A DNA stretch of 64,000 nucleotides from Cohnella panacarvi Gsoil 349 (GCF_000515335.1 NZ_KI911563.1:2442255-2506254); one strand, 5' to 3'; counted from the stretch's first letter, positions 44,853 through 54,507 are shown. The notes: generated by a model not told the origin, from the sequence alone. A program made the numbers and translations.

Positions 44853-45943
44853 GCCGCCTCCTTGTACAGAAGCAACAATTCCACCGAATTGCCGTTAAGC
44901 CGCAGTTGCCTGACGAGTTCCTCTTGCTCTTCATCGATGAAGCCGGTAACGAACAGATAGTTCAACCCCCGTGTCCGCTCGTCGATCAACCGCTTCAGCA
45001 AGTAGGACATCCCCAGCCTTGTCACGGGCTCGAACCGCGCCATCGCTTCCAAGATCGCGTCAAGGTGCGCTGCTCCGGCTTTGGTCGGCAACCGATACAC
45101 CGTATCGGCGTATCCGTTCACCGCGCCGTTGAAAAGAAGTCCGGCCTTGCCTCCGCCCGCGATTATATAATGCGCCGCCGAAGCTGCATAGCTTAGCGCC
45201 TGCTCGAACTGCTCCTTCGTCACGCGCCGGTTGTTCGCGTGGTCCAGCAGCTCCGCGTTAATGAGCAGGTGCAGGTCGTTGTCGCACATACTCTCTCTCT
45301 TATGGACGAGCAGCTCGCCGGTTTTCGCCGTCGCGTTCCAGTTGATCAGACGGAACGAATCCCCGTCGCGATACGGCCTTACGCCCGATACGTGATAGTG
45401 ATCCTCGCGAATCGGAGACAGCATGCTGCGAACGCTGTACACGTATTTCCTGGCGGAGAGCGGCAGATCGGCGAAAGCCGTCACCTTCGGGTATACGACG
45501 ATTTCGCTCGTTTGCGTCCGCGTTTCCGACTTCGCCTGGATGCCGATCATATCGCCCATGGACATCGTATAGCTGGACACCGCATAGCAGCCGCGTTCCG
45601 GGCACAACACCTCATGCTTGCGAACGATTTCCGTATAGGCCGGAATGCTGAACAGGCTGGCATGGTTCTGCAGCCGATCTCCGCGATTGATGGACGTATC
45701 GGCTTCCTCGTTCTTAAAGACGAGCTGCGCGGGCATAAGCGTCTCCACCCTCAGCCAAGGTATGGGCAGCCGCTTGCGGTTCGCGATCGTCTCGCTCAGC
45801 CACAACGTCTCTCCCGCGAATAGCTTGTCCGTGCTGAACGCGCGGTCGTATGCAACGGCTCGCAAGCCGAACTTGCGAAAGACGATTCTCTGTAATTGAT
45901 AAATAACGAGAAGCACGAAGACGATCCACAGAATGGCCGTCAT
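44849..45943 (-). CDS. DUF58 domain protein
   Basis: A 364-residue membrane-tethered protein: one N-terminal membrane helix (ILWIVFVLLVIYQL), beta-rich middle and the DUF58 signature GVRPYRDGDSFRLINWNATA with LVHKRES. A von Willebrand A-like C-terminal part follows (LHLLINAELLD). DUF58 proteins act with MoxR AAA ATPases in poorly understood maturation of envelope or secreted complexes. It begins 4 nt after the MoxR stop and overlaps DUF4129 by 4 nt, so the operon is tightly coupled. Confidence 0.92.
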   Translation of the reverse strand: MTAILWIVFVLLVIYQLQRIVFRKFGLRAVAYDRAFSTDKLFAGETLWLSETIANRKRLPIPWLRVETLMPAQLVFKNEEADTSINRGDRLQNHASLFSIPAYTEIVRKHEVLCPERGCYAVSSYTMSMGDMIGIQAKSETRTQTSEIVVYPKVTAFADLPLSARKYVYSVRSMLSPIREDHYHVSGVRPYRDGDSFRLINWNATAKTGELLVHKRESMCDNDLHLLINAELLDHANNRRVTKEQFEQALSYAASAAHYIIAGGGKAGLLFNGAVNGYADTVYRLPTKAGAAHLDAILEAMARFEPVTRLGMSYLLKRLIDERTRGLNYLFVTGFIDEEQEELVRQLRLNGNSVELLLLYKEAA

Positions 45944-45947
45944 CGGC

Positions 45948-46901
45948 TTACTTCGCCCCGATCGCCGACTCCGTCGGCACTTCGATGTCCGCGACCAGGC
46001 GTTCGAGTAATTGCCGCGTCCGCGACGCTTCCCCGCGGAACGTGTCCTTAAGGATGATCCGATGCGCGAATACGGGTTCTACGAGCGCCTTCACGTCGTC
46101 CGGAACGACATAATCCCTGCCGCGCAGCACCGCTCTCGCTTGCGCCGCTCTCATGAGCTGCAAGCTGCCGCGAGGGCTGACGCCGAAAGCGATATCCGCA
46201 TGCCTTCTCGTTGCGGCCACGATCGCGAGCAGGTATTGCACGAGCTCGTCGCTCACGTAGGCGGATGCCGCTTGCTTCTGAAGCTTGGCGATGTCGTCCT
46301 TGCCGATGGCGGGCTGCAATCGGCTCAACGGATCACCGGCCGTGAACCGTCTGAGGATCGCCTCCTCTTCCGTTACGGACGGATACCCCATCGAGACGCT
46401 TAGCATGAACCGGTCCAACTGCGCTTCAGGCAGCGGGAACGTGCCGTGGTTGTCGATCGGATTCTGCGTCGCGATGACGAGGAACGGAGCTTCGAGCGCG
46501 TGGGTCTGACCGTCGATCGTGACTTGGCGTTCCTCCATGCATTCCAGCAAGCTGGACTGGGTACGCGGAGTCGCCCGATTCAACTCGTCGGCCAGCAGAA
46601 TATTCGTGAAGGCCGGCCCTCGTCTCAGCTCGAAGCCGCCTGCCTTCTGGTTATAGTAATTAATTCCCGTGACGTCCGATGGCAGCAAGTCCGCGGTGAA
46701 TTGAATCCGCCGAACCTCGCAATCGAGCGTCTTGGCCAGGGTTTTGGCCAGCATCGTTTTACCCGTGCCCGGAACGTCCTCCAACAGAATATGCCCGGAT
46801 GCGAGCAAGGCGATCAGAAGCTGCTCCAGGACGTGCTCTTTGCCTACGATGACTTTGCTCACGTTCTCGATCACTGCCGATAGATCCTGATTATGCTCCA
46901 T
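45948..46901 (-). CDS. MoxR-family AAA+ ATPase
   Basis: A 317-residue MoxR ATPase. Walker A is EDVPGTGKTMLAKTLA (about residue 37), Walker B is ILLADELNRATPRTQSSLLE, and sensor and arginine-finger regions follow (VIATQNPIDNHGTFPLPEAQ, LDRF). MoxR proteins act as chaperone-like remodelers with DUF58/VWA partners, and the next gene is DUF58. ATG 46901 is preceded by the upstream ABC ATPase terminator, whose GGGGGGAGGG arm is the nearest ribosome-binding-like sequence, at long spacing (about 14 nt). Confidence 0.93.
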   Translation of the reverse strand: MEHNQDLSAVIENVSKVIVGKEHVLEQLLIALLASGHILLEDVPGTGKTMLAKTLAKTLDCEVRRIQFTADLLPSDVTGINYYNQKAGGFELRRGPAFTNILLADELNRATPRTQSSLLECMEERQVTIDGQTHALEAPFLVIATQNPIDNHGTFPLPEAQLDRFMLSVSMGYPSVTEEEAILRRFTAGDPLSRLQPAIGKDDIAKLQKQAASAYVSDELVQYLLAIVAATRRHADIAFGVSPRGSLQLMRAAQARAVLRGRDYVVPDDVKALVEPVFAHRIILKDTFRGEASRTRQLLERLVADIEVPTESAIGAK

Positions 46902-46906
46902 AAACG

Positions 46907-46954
46907 CAAAAAGCCCTCCCCCCGTTTTCTACATTCTAACAATGCTGGGGGGAG
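46907..46954 (-). terminator. Terminator of the Fur-regulated ABC ATPase gene
   Basis: Minus strand: CTCCCCCC, a 23-nt loop, GGGGGGAG, then GGCTTTTTGCG. It lies immediately before moxR. Confidence 0.7.
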
Positions 46955-46991
46955 AGCGTAAATTGGAAAGTGCGACTATCTTTTTAGGCCG

Positions 46992-47861
46992 TTATGCCAA
47001 TACCTTCTCGCGCTCGTGTACGGTTGCGGCAGGCGAGGCTGTAGGCAAGGCGGCAGGCGCGCCAGGTTTAGCCGCGTCCTCCGCAAGTCCGTACGGCAGG
47101 CAGAGAGGAGCGCCCGTGCGCGGGTCGGGAATGACGTCCGCATCGATTCCGAACACGTCTCGTAACATTCGGCTCGTCATGACCTCTTGCGGATTGCCTT
47201 CGTACAGCACGACGCCTTGCTTCAGGGCGATCAAATGCTGCGCGAATCTCGCGGCATGGTTCAAGTCGTGCACGACCATGATGATCGTTCGTTGCTGCTC
47301 GCGGTTAAGCTTCTCGAGCAGCGTCATGACTTCGATCTGATGCGCCATATCGAGGAACGTCGTCGGCTCGTCGAGAAGCAGCACGTCCGTGCCCTGGGCG
47401 AGCGCCATGGCGATCCATGCGCGCTGGCGCTGGCCGCCTGACAGCTGGTCGACCGAGCGGTCGCGGAATTCCGTCATGCCGGTCGCGTGGAGCGCCCATT
47501 CGATCATCCGGTTGTCTTCCGCGTTCATGTTGCCGAAGCCTCTTTGATGAGGATACCGGCCGAACGAGACGAGCTCGCGAACCGTCAAGCCTTCCGGAGA
47601 CGTCGGGTTCTGCGGCAGAATCGCCAGTTGCTTGGCGACTTCCTTCGTCGGTTGGCGGTGAATCAGCTTGCCGTCCAAGTACACTCCGCCCTGCACGGGA
47701 TTCAGTATGCGCGCCATCGATTTCAGAATCGTCGATTTGCCGGAGCCGTTAGCGCCTACGAGCGCCGTAATCTTCCCGTCGGGAACCTCTACGCTAAGCT
47801 GCTTCACGATTTGTCTGCTGCCGTAAGCCAGGGATAACTCCGTCGTCCGCAACCGAGACAT
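46992..47861 (-). CDS. Siderophore/iron-type ABC transporter ATP-binding protein (YusV/FecE-like)
   Basis: A 289-residue ATPase for FecCD-type iron-siderophore import. Walker A is [15 protein letters not shown], the signature is [17 protein letters not shown] and Walker B is [16 protein letters not shown], with H-loop [13 protein letters not shown] 40-residue Ala/Pro tail is unusual. ATG 47861 has AAGGA 7 nt upstream. No permease or binding protein is adjacent, so it probably serves several uptake systems, as YusV does in Bacillus. A textbook Fur box lies within its promoter at 47922-47946, so iron should repress it. Confidence 0.93.
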   Translation of the reverse strand: MSRLRTTELSLAYGSRQIVKQLSVEVPDGKITALVGANGSGKSTILKSMARILNPVQGGVYLDGKLIHRQPTKEVAKQLAILPQNPTSPEGLTVRELVSFGRYPHQRGFGNMNAEDNRMIEWALHATGMTEFRDRSVDQLSGGQRQRAWIAMALAQGTDVLLLDEPTTFLDMAHQIEVMTLLEKLNREQQRTIIMVVHDLNHAARFAQHLIALKQGVVLYEGNPQEVMTSRMLRDVFGIDADVIPDPRTGAPLCLPYGLAEDAAKPGAPAALPTASPAATVHEREKVLA

Positions 47862-47921
47862 GTCCTCATCCTTCTTTCTCATTAGCGATTTTGCATGAAT
47901 CCGAACTTACTCGTCTTGTGT

Positions 47922-47951
47922 AATGATAATGGTTCTCATTATCATTGTCAA
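47922..47951 (-). promoter_or_regulatory. Fur box inside the ABC ATPase promoter
   Basis: AATGATAATG (47922-47931), 5 nt, CATTATCATT (47937-47946): a perfect 10-bp inverted repeat matching the Fur consensus. The minus-strand promoter TTGACA (47946-47951), 17-nt spacer and TATCAT (47923-47928) lies wholly across it, so bound Fur would exclude polymerase. Confidence 0.93.
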
Positions 47952-48109
47952 TCCATAATTGCTGGATGCCTGCCTTTCCGCAGGTTTTACATGTGATTTC
48001 CATCATAGGTAGGTCGCCATGTTCGGGCTACAATAATGTTTATTCATGCAAAATTTGGCATTAATCGCGAAGGTGAATAAAATCATGGAGCGAGGGGAGC
48101 CTCACCGCA

Positions 48110-49810
48110 ATGAAGTTCGGTATCTCTGGCAAGATCACGGCAGTAGTCGTCACGCTTTTCGTAGCGGTCGGCATCGTATTCGCCACCGTCAGTTACCAGG
48201 TAACAAGCCGGCAAATGCTCACGGCGGCCGGAATCGAGCTTGACGGATGCGCAAGCATTACGACCGGCCTTATTCAGACCTCGGACCTCGAACGACTGAT
48301 GAGCGGGAATCGGACGCTTCTTCCGCGAATCGAGAATGAAATCGGTTGGATCATTGAGCACAAGCCTATTTTCAAGAACGCGTATATCATGACGGTTGAC
48401 GGAAAGCTGCTGGCTGCGGACAACAGCCTTAAGGAGCAAGGCTTCAAGGCCGGCGATACGTTCTATATCGATCATAAGGCGATCGAAGAGCTCGTTTCCA
48501 TGCGGCATGCCACCTATTCGGGCATATATCGCTATGGAGATGCCGATCGAATGACGGGATATGCCCCGATATTCAAGGATCACGATCCGGCCCAAGAGAT
48601 TATTGCCGTTAATGCAATCGATTTCGACGCGTCGGTCATTAGGCAAAGAACCGTAGACAGCCTCATCTATCCGTTCACCGTCGGATTGGCGACGATGATT
48701 GCCGTCTTCCTTGCGCTATACTTTATTATTCGGCGCATGGCGCGTCCGATGATTCGGATCACCGGACAGGTGCATCAAATCGCGGGCGGTAATTTATCCG
48801 TGGAACCATTAACCATACGAAGCAAAGACGAAATAGGAAATCTTGCTCGCGACGTGAACCTGATGGCGGCGAATCTTCGCGCGCTATTCCAAGAGGTATA
48901 CCGGACGGCAAACCATGTAGCAGCCTCTTCCCGTCAGCTCTCGGCCAGCGCGGAACAGAGCTTCAAGTCATGCGAGCAGATCACGGAGATTATCGAAGAA
49001 GTATCCCGGGGGTCCGACAACCAGCTCCGAAGCGTCCAGGGAAGCTCGCAAGCGATGAACACGATTTCGGATCACGTACGACAGATCGCGAATCATACGG
49101 ACGCCGTGACATCAAAGGCTAAATATGCATTCGCCAATACGATGGACGGCAACAAAGCCGTCCACGCCGTAATCCGCCAAATGGACGCGACTCGGAGTAC
49201 GATTCAAGTCGTAGAAAATGCGGTGCTGAGCTTACATAAGCGATCTGGCGAAATCGACAACATCGTTCAATCTATAACGGCCATTGCCGGGCAAACGAAT
49301 ATACTCGCCTTGAATGCAGGCATTGAAGCTGTTAGAGCCGGGTCGCACGGACATGGATTCGCGGTCGTTGCGTCCGAAGTCAGAAAATTAGCCGAACAAT
49401 CGGCAAGCTCTGCCAATCAAATCGCCGAACTCATTCGCGATATTCGCATGGATATCGATCAATCTTCCCGTTCTGTGTCGGAGGTGGCGTCAAGCATGGG
49501 AGACGGGGTAAAAAAAGCGGAGTTAGCCGGCGAATTATTCGCGGAAATATCCGGTTCCGTCGAAGAAGTATCGGAACAGATTCAAGAAGTATCGTCCGCG
49601 ATACAACGAATGATCCTTCATACGGAAGAAGTCGCCGATTCGATCGATCTGATTGTCAACGTCGCGGGACAAACTTCGACCGGAATGGTCAGCGTGGCCG
49701 CGGCTTCGGAAGAACAGCTGGCAACGGTCCACGAAATTTCGTCGTCGGCGGATTTTTTATCCCATACCGCGGATGAATTGCAAGCAAGAATGAATCGCTT
49801 CAAGCTTTGA
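48110..49810 (+). CDS. Methyl-accepting chemotaxis protein
   Basis: A 566-residue chemoreceptor. TM1 is residues 9-28, an extracellular sensor of about 155 residues has a PAS/Cache-like core ([28 protein letters not shown]), TM2 is about 187-208 and HAMP about 210-262. The long coiled-coil signalling domain has its tip at about 390-430 ([20 protein letters not shown], then [17 protein letters not shown]). There is no C-terminal CheR-binding pentapeptide. The ATG at 48110 has GAGGGGAG about 10 nt upstream. The ligand is unknown. No other chemotaxis genes are nearby. Confidence 0.95.
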   Translation: MKFGISGKITAVVVTLFVAVGIVFATVSYQVTSRQMLTAAGIELDGCASITTGLIQTSDLERLMSGNRTLLPRIENEIGWIIEHKPIFKNAYIMTVDGKLLAADNSLKEQGFKAGDTFYIDHKAIEELVSMRHATYSGIYRYGDADRMTGYAPIFKDHDPAQEIIAVNAIDFDASVIRQRTVDSLIYPFTVGLATMIAVFLALYFIIRRMARPMIRITGQVHQIAGGNLSVEPLTIRSKDEIGNLARDVNLMAANLRALFQEVYRTANHVAASSRQLSASAEQSFKSCEQITEIIEEVSRGSDNQLRSVQGSSQAMNTISDHVRQIANHTDAVTSKAKYAFANTMDGNKAVHAVIRQMDATRSTIQVVENAVLSLHKRSGEIDNIVQSITAIAGQTNILALNAGIEAVRAGSHGHGFAVVASEVRKLAEQSASSANQIAELIRDIRMDIDQSSRSVSEVASSMGDGVKKAELAGELFAEISGSVEEVSEQIQEVSSAIQRMILHTEEVADSIDLIVNVAGQTSTGMVSVAAASEEQLATVHEISSSADFLSHTADELQARMNRFKL

Positions 49811-49822
49811 TCGGATAACAAT

Positions 49823-49852
49823 AGAAACTCCGGCGCGCGGCCGGAGTTTCTG
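49823..49852. terminator. Bidirectional terminator between MCP and zinc-ribbon gene
   Basis: AGAAACTCCGG (49823-49833), a 7-nt loop, CCGGAGTTTCT (49841-49851). It serves both convergent genes. Confidence 0.85.
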
Positions 49853-49867
49853 TTGACAATTCGCGCC

Positions 49868-50272
49868 TCAATCTCCTCCGAACAAATCGCCGAAGACGTC
49901 CATGACGCTTTTCTTTTTCTTCTTATAGGGGTACTGCTGATATTGCGAATGCTTATGTTTACCGTCGGAATACTGTTGCGGATACGGTTGCTGTTGATAT
50001 TGCTGTTGATATTGCTGTTGCGGCGGGTACGGTTGTTGCTGCGGGTACGGTTGCTGCGGCGGATACCGTCTTTTGTGCTTATCGTCGTCATCGTCGTCAT
50101 CGCTATAATACCACTGATTATATTCTTGGCGGACTTCCTGGACGCCTTGCATCAGCTTGTCCAACTCCCCGCGATCAAGCCATACGCCCTTGCAGGATGG
50201 GCAAATATCGATGAGAATACCGTTCTTCTCGACTTCTCTCATGCGCGTATCCGCGCACACCGGACAGTTCAT
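49868..50272 (-). CDS. TFIIB-type zinc-ribbon protein with Pro/Gln/Tyr-rich tail
   Basis: A 134-residue protein. The N-terminal 45 residues form a zf-TFIIB ribbon with two CxxC pairs (MNCPVCADTRM and DICPSCKGVWLDRGELDKL). A run of Asp follows (residues 58-64), then a low-complexity tail of Pro, Gln and Tyr (residues 70-118), then a Lys cluster and a short hydrophobic C-terminus (VMDVFGDLFGGD). The ribbon family occurs widely in bacteria with no set function. ATG 50272 has AGGGAGGA about 10 nt upstream. The tail is likely disordered and could promote self-association (inference). Confidence 0.88.
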   Translation of the reverse strand: MNCPVCADTRMREVEKNGILIDICPSCKGVWLDRGELDKLMQGVQEVRQEYNQWYYSDDDDDDDKHKRRYPPQQPYPQQQPYPPQQQYQQQYQQQPYPQQYSDGKHKHSQYQQYPYKKKKKSVMDVFGDLFGGD

Positions 50273-50348
50273 ATCGAGCCGTTCCTCCCTTATCCGAATA
50301 GGTTTCCCTATTTAGTACGGAACATACGGACTCAGGTTCCAACAACCG

Positions 50349-52265
50349 CTACTGCTTCTTGCTCGCCGCGATCCGCTCGGCCAGTTCGTTCAGCTCGGTC
50401 CAGCGCTCCAGCAACTGATCGAGCTTCGCCTCCAGCTGCTGCTGTTCCTCGGCCAACCGCTGTAGCTTGTAGGAGTCGCTGCCGGACTCCTCCATCTGCT
50501 GCGCCACGCGCTTAAGCGCTTCCTCGGCGCCTTGGATCCATTCATCGATTTGCTCGAAATCCTTTTGGTCCTTATAAGACATCTTCAGCGTCCGCTCGCG
50601 GCCGTCCGTGCGCAGTGCATTTTCGGCAGGCTTCGCAGGTGCCCGATCAATACTTTCTAGCTTTTCATTCTCCGCTTCGCGCTCGCGATAATCGGAGTAG
50701 TTGCCCTCGTGCCGGGTAATGTCCCCGCCGCCTTCGAACGCCAATATTCGGTCGACCGTACGGTCCAAGAAATACCGATCATGCGACACCGTAATAACGA
50801 TACCCGGAAAATCGTCCAAGTAGTCTTCCAGCACCGTCAGCGTGGAAATGTCCAGATCGTTCGTCGGTTCGTCAAGCAGCAGCACGTTCGGCGCGCCCAT
50901 GAGCACCCGCAGCAGCTGCAAGCGCCGCTTCTCGCCGCCGGATAGCTTGGAGATGACGGACCAGTGCGCATTCGGAGGAAAAAGAAACCGCTCGAGCATC
51001 TGCCCCGCCGAAATGACCGATCCGTCCGCGGTTTTAACTTGCTCCGCTCCTTCCCGGATATATTCCATCACCCGAAGCGACTCGTTCATCTCTTCGTGTT
51101 CTTGGCTGAACCAGCCAAGATTAACGGTCGGCCCGAGCTCGATGCGGCCGGCGTCCGGCTGCAGCTTGCCCGCGATCAGCTTGAGCAGCGTGGACTTGCC
51201 GCTGCCGTTCGGCCCGACGATGCCGACGCGGTCTTCCGGCACCGCGATATAGTTGAAGTCCCGGATGAGCGTTCGCCCGCCGAGACTCTTAGCGACATGC
51301 TCCGCCTCGAGAATTTTCTTGCCTAGGCGCGTAGACGACACGGACACGTCCAGCTTGCCCGCCGCCTGCTTCGGCGACTGCGCATTCAGCGCCTCGTACC
51401 GGTCGATGCGCGCCTTCTGCTTCGTAGAGCGAGCTTGCGCGCCGCGGCGAATCCAGGCCAGTTCGTTACGCAGCAAATTTTGCCGCTTCGCCTCCGACGC
51501 CGCCTCGCGTTCTTCCCGCTCCAGCTTCAGCTCGAGGAACCGGCTGTAGTTCGCCTCATAGAAGAAGGCGCTCCCTTGATCGAGCTCGATCACCCGGTTG
51601 CTGACTCGATCGAGGAAGTACCGATCGTGCGTAATCATGAGCAGCGCGCCTTTGCGCTTCTGCAGCATGCTTTCGAGCCATGCTACTGAATCGTTGTCGA
51701 TATGGTTCGTAGGCTCGTCCAGAATAAGAATGTCCGAAGGCTGCAGCAACGCTGCGGCCATGGCGACCCGCTTGCGCTGTCCTCCGGACATGATCGACAC
51801 CTGCGCGTCGTACTCGTGAATGCCGAGCTTCGAGAGCGCGGCCTTCGCTTCGCTCTCCATCTGCCAGGCGTTAAGCTCGTCCATCCGCTGATTGACGGCG
51901 ATTAGACTTTGCTGCAGCGCCATATCGCCGGCGTTCAGTTCCAAGGCCGCCGTAACCTCGGCCAACTCGCGCACCGCTGCCAGCTGCGGCGAGTCGCCGC
52001 CGAGCACGTGTTCCAGCGCGGTTTCGTTCTCGGCGAATACCGGATCTTGAGCCAGCATCCGCAGTTTGACCGTCCTGCCGACGGACACGGTGCCGGAGTC
52101 CGCCGGCTCGATTCCGGCGATTACCTTCAGCAGCGTTGACTTCCCTGTTCCGTTAACGCCGATAATGCCTATTTTGTCGCCCGACTCCACGCCGAACGTT
52201 ACGTTCTCGAACAATATTTTATCGCTGAAGCTCTTCGTAATCCGTTCTACGGACATGAGATGCAT
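50349..52265 (-). CDS. ABC-F family ATPase (YfmR/Uup-like)
   Basis: A 638-residue soluble protein with two ABC domains. Both Walker A motifs (GVNGTGKSTLLKVIAG and GPNGSGKSTLLKLIAG), both signatures (MSGGQRKRVAMAAALL and LSGGEKRRLQLLRVLM) and both Walker B motifs (LILDEPTNHID, LLLDEPTNDLD) are intact. A P-site interaction linker rich in Arg/Lys (residues 250-300) and a C-terminal coiled coil (about 560-635) suggest the YfmR/Uup group, which helps ribosomes past difficult sequences or resolves stalls. It starts 13 nt after the sigma-factor gene, so the two share an operon. Confidence 0.93.
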   Translation of the reverse strand: MHLMSVERITKSFSDKILFENVTFGVESGDKIGIIGVNGTGKSTLLKVIAGIEPADSGTVSVGRTVKLRMLAQDPVFAENETALEHVLGGDSPQLAAVRELAEVTAALELNAGDMALQQSLIAVNQRMDELNAWQMESEAKAALSKLGIHEYDAQVSIMSGGQRKRVAMAAALLQPSDILILDEPTNHIDNDSVAWLESMLQKRKGALLMITHDRYFLDRVSNRVIELDQGSAFFYEANYSRFLELKLEREEREAASEAKRQNLLRNELAWIRRGAQARSTKQKARIDRYEALNAQSPKQAAGKLDVSVSSTRLGKKILEAEHVAKSLGGRTLIRDFNYIAVPEDRVGIVGPNGSGKSTLLKLIAGKLQPDAGRIELGPTVNLGWFSQEHEEMNESLRVMEYIREGAEQVKTADGSVISAGQMLERFLFPPNAHWSVISKLSGGEKRRLQLLRVLMGAPNVLLLDEPTNDLDISTLTVLEDYLDDFPGIVITVSHDRYFLDRTVDRILAFEGGGDITRHEGNYSDYREREAENEKLESIDRAPAKPAENALRTDGRERTLKMSYKDQKDFEQIDEWIQGAEEALKRVAQQMEESGSDSYKLQRLAEEQQQLEAKLDQLLERWTELNELAERIAASKKQ

Positions 52266-52278
52266 CGCCAGCCCGCCC

Positions 52279-53172
52279 TTACTCTAGGAAATCTTTCAGC
52301 CTTTTGCTTCTGCTTGGATGTCTGAGCTTGCGCAGCGCCTTCGCTTCGATCTGGCGAATCCGCTCGCGCGTAACGCCGAACGCCTGGCCGACTTCCTCGA
52401 GCGTGCGGGAACGGCCGTCGTCCAGCCCGAACCGAAGCCGAAGCACGCTCTCCTCGCGCTCGGTGAGCGTCTCGAGAACGTCCTCGAGCTGCTCGCGCAT
52501 GAGCTCGAACGCAGCCGCGTCGGCCGGCTCCAACGCGTCGCGATCCTCGATGAACTCGCCTAGCTTGGAATCGTTCTCCTCGCCGATCGGCGTCTCCAGC
52601 GACACCGGCTCCTGCGATATCTTCATGATCTCCCGGATCTTGTCGAGCGGAAGGTCCATTTCTTTAGCGACTTCGTCCGGCGTCGGCTCGCGGCCGAGAT
52701 CCTGCAGCAGCTGCCTGGAAATCCGGATGAACTTGTTGATGGTTTCCACCATATGAACGGGGATGCGGATCGTTCGGCCGTGATCGGCGATGCTTCGCGT
52801 AATCGCTTGGCGAATCCACCACGTCGCATACGTGCTGAACTTGAAACCTTTGCGATAGTCGAATTTCTCCACGGCTTTAATGAGGCCCATGTTCCCTTCC
52901 TGGATCAAGTCCAAGAATAGCATGCCCCGGCCGACGTATCTTCTGGCAATGCTGACGACCAGTCGAAGGTTCGCTTCCGCCAGCCGCCGTTTCGCTTCTT
53001 CGTCGCCTTGCTCGATGCGGATCGCAAGCTCTATCTCTTCTTCTCCGGATAGCAGCTGCACACGGCCGATTTCCTTCAGATACATTCTAACGGGATCGTC
53101 GATCTTGACACCTGGCAGCCATTTCAGGTCTTCGTCGTTCAGTTCGTGCTCGTCGTTGCGCTCGTACGTCAT
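52279..53172 (-). CDS. RpoD-like sigma factor lacking region 1.1
   Basis: A 297-residue sigma-70 factor. It has region 1.2 ([20 protein letters not shown]), 2.1-2.4 ([20 protein letters not shown] and [19 protein letters not shown], then [20 protein letters not shown]), region 3 ([16 protein letters not shown]) and region 4 ([28 protein letters not shown]). These are nearly identical in style to SigA. The usual acidic N-terminal region 1.1 of about 80 residues is absent, so it is a group 2 or short RpoD paralogue rather than the main RpoD, which in Bacillales follows dnaG. ATG 53172 has AGGAGGGG upstream. The partner regulon is unknown. Confidence 0.9.
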   Translation of the reverse strand: MTYERNDEHELNDEDLKWLPGVKIDDPVRMYLKEIGRVQLLSGEEEIELAIRIEQGDEEAKRRLAEANLRLVVSIARRYVGRGMLFLDLIQEGNMGLIKAVEKFDYRKGFKFSTYATWWIRQAITRSIADHGRTIRIPVHMVETINKFIRISRQLLQDLGREPTPDEVAKEMDLPLDKIREIMKISQEPVSLETPIGEENDSKLGEFIEDRDALEPADAAAFELMREQLEDVLETLTEREESVLRLRFGLDDGRSRTLEEVGQAFGVTRERIRQIEAKALRKLRHPSRSKRLKDFLE

Positions 53173-53303
53173 CCTGCTACCCCTCCTAGATCGTTATCCT
53201 CGAGGCGGCTCGCCGCGTTCGCCCATTGACGCATCGAAGAATTTGTGATACAGTGAAAAGAGATATATTTTTATGAGTACTTCATTTTTCGTCGCTATCC
53301 GCC

Positions 53304-53332
53304 ATTGTATCAAATTCAACATTCATTTTCAA
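53304..53332 (-). promoter_or_regulatory. Promoter of the sigma-factor gene
   Basis: Minus strand: TTGAAA (53327-53332), a 17-nt spacer and TACAAT (53304-53309). The start point would be near 53297, giving a leader of about 125 nt. Confidence 0.6.
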
Positions 53333-53337
53333 CTGCC

Positions 53338-53373
53338 AAAACCTTCTTGCCGAATCCTGCAAGAGGGTTTTTC
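53338..53373 (+). terminator. Terminator-like hairpin upstream of the AlkZ-like gene
   Basis: AAAACCTTCTTGC pairs with GCAAGAGGGTTTT (two G-T pairs) around an 8-nt loop, followed by TTC. It lies 37 nt before the start codon and may be a leader attenuator. Confidence 0.5.
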
Positions 53374-53409
53374 TCATTATACGTATATCGGCCCAAAGGA
53401 GTTTCAGCC

Positions 53410-54507
53410 ATGTCCCCTTCCATGCTATCCGCCCGCGCTTTAAACCGCGCGCTGCTCTCCCGCCAACTGTTGCATGAGCGCGTTCGGATGCCCGCCATCG
53501 CCGCGATCGAGAAGCTGGCCGGCATGCAATCCCAAGCGCCCAATCCGCCCTATATCGGATTATGGGCGAGATTGGCTGACTTCCGTCACGAGGAATTAGC
53601 CGGGTTGCTTACGCAGCGCGCGGCCGTCCGTCTATCGATGATGCGTTCGACGATCCACCTCGTGTCCGCGCAGGACGCGCTGGCGTTCCGGCCGCTCCTG
53701 CAGCCGGTTATGGATCGCGCGCTCAAGGGTGCGTACGGCAAACGCCTCGAAGGGCTGGATCTCGCCGAAGTCGCCGCCGCGGGACGCGCGTTCGCCGAGG
53801 AGAAGCCGCTCACGCTCGGCGACCTCGGAGCCGCGCTGCGCGGCCAATGGCCGGACCGCGATCCCGCTGCGCTCGCTAACGCCGTGCGCAACTTGGCGGC
53901 GCTCGTCCAAGTGCCGCCGCGCGGCATCTGGGGCGAGAGCGGGCAAGCGGCCCATACGACCGCGGAAGCCTGGCTTGGAAGCGAGCTGTCCGGCTCATCG
54001 CTTGAGGAGCTTGTCCGGCGCTATCTCGGCGCGTTCGGTCCCGCTTCTATTAAAGATATGCAGACGTGGTCGGGCCTGACCGGCCTTCGGACCGTATTCG
54101 CCGGCATGAGGGACGAGCTGATCGCCTTCGCGGACGAGAACGGCACGGAACTGTTCGATATGCCGGGCAATCCGCTCCCCGATCCGAATATGCCCGCGCC
54201 GGTACGTTATCTATCCGAGTACGACAACTTGATATTGGCGTATGCTGACTATAGCCGCCTCGTGGTAACCCCCACTCATCGCAAGCTTGTCATCAGCGAC
54301 AACGGAATCGTTCGGGCGATGCTGCTCGTAGACGGCTTCGTGCGAGGAATATGGCGCATCGAGCATGAGCGGAACGCCGCCACGCTGATCGTCCGGACGT
54401 TCGAACCTTTAAGTCCCTCCGAGCGAGAAGCGGCCGCAGAGGAAGGCGAACGGTTGCTGGGTTTCGCGGCGGCGGGCGCCCAGTCCCATCATCTCATATT
54501 CGAATAG
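53410..54507 (+). CDS. Winged-helix protein of the AlkZ/YcaQ (HTH_42) DNA glycosylase family
   Basis: A 365-residue protein of the HTH_42/YcaQ family, whose studied members (AlkZ, AlkX) are DNA glycosylases that remove bulky or crosslink adducts. The conserved catalytic-region QxQ motif is present (GMQSQAPNPP, Q40 and Q42), as is the family's SMMRSTIHLVSA stretch. Three winged-helix segments are expected. ATG 53410 has AAAGGAG 8 nt upstream; the frame to 53305 includes the hairpin and is not used. The specific lesion cannot be inferred. Confidence 0.85.
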   Translation: MSPSMLSARALNRALLSRQLLHERVRMPAIAAIEKLAGMQSQAPNPPYIGLWARLADFRHEELAGLLTQRAAVRLSMMRSTIHLVSAQDALAFRPLLQPVMDRALKGAYGKRLEGLDLAEVAAAGRAFAEEKPLTLGDLGAALRGQWPDRDPAALANAVRNLAALVQVPPRGIWGESGQAAHTTAEAWLGSELSGSSLEELVRRYLGAFGPASIKDMQTWSGLTGLRTVFAGMRDELIAFADENGTELFDMPGNPLPDPNMPAPVRYLSEYDNLILAYADYSRLVVTPTHRKLVISDNGIVRAMLLVDGFVRGIWRIEHERNAATLIVRTFEPLSPSEREAAAEEGERLLGFAAAGAQSHHLIFE

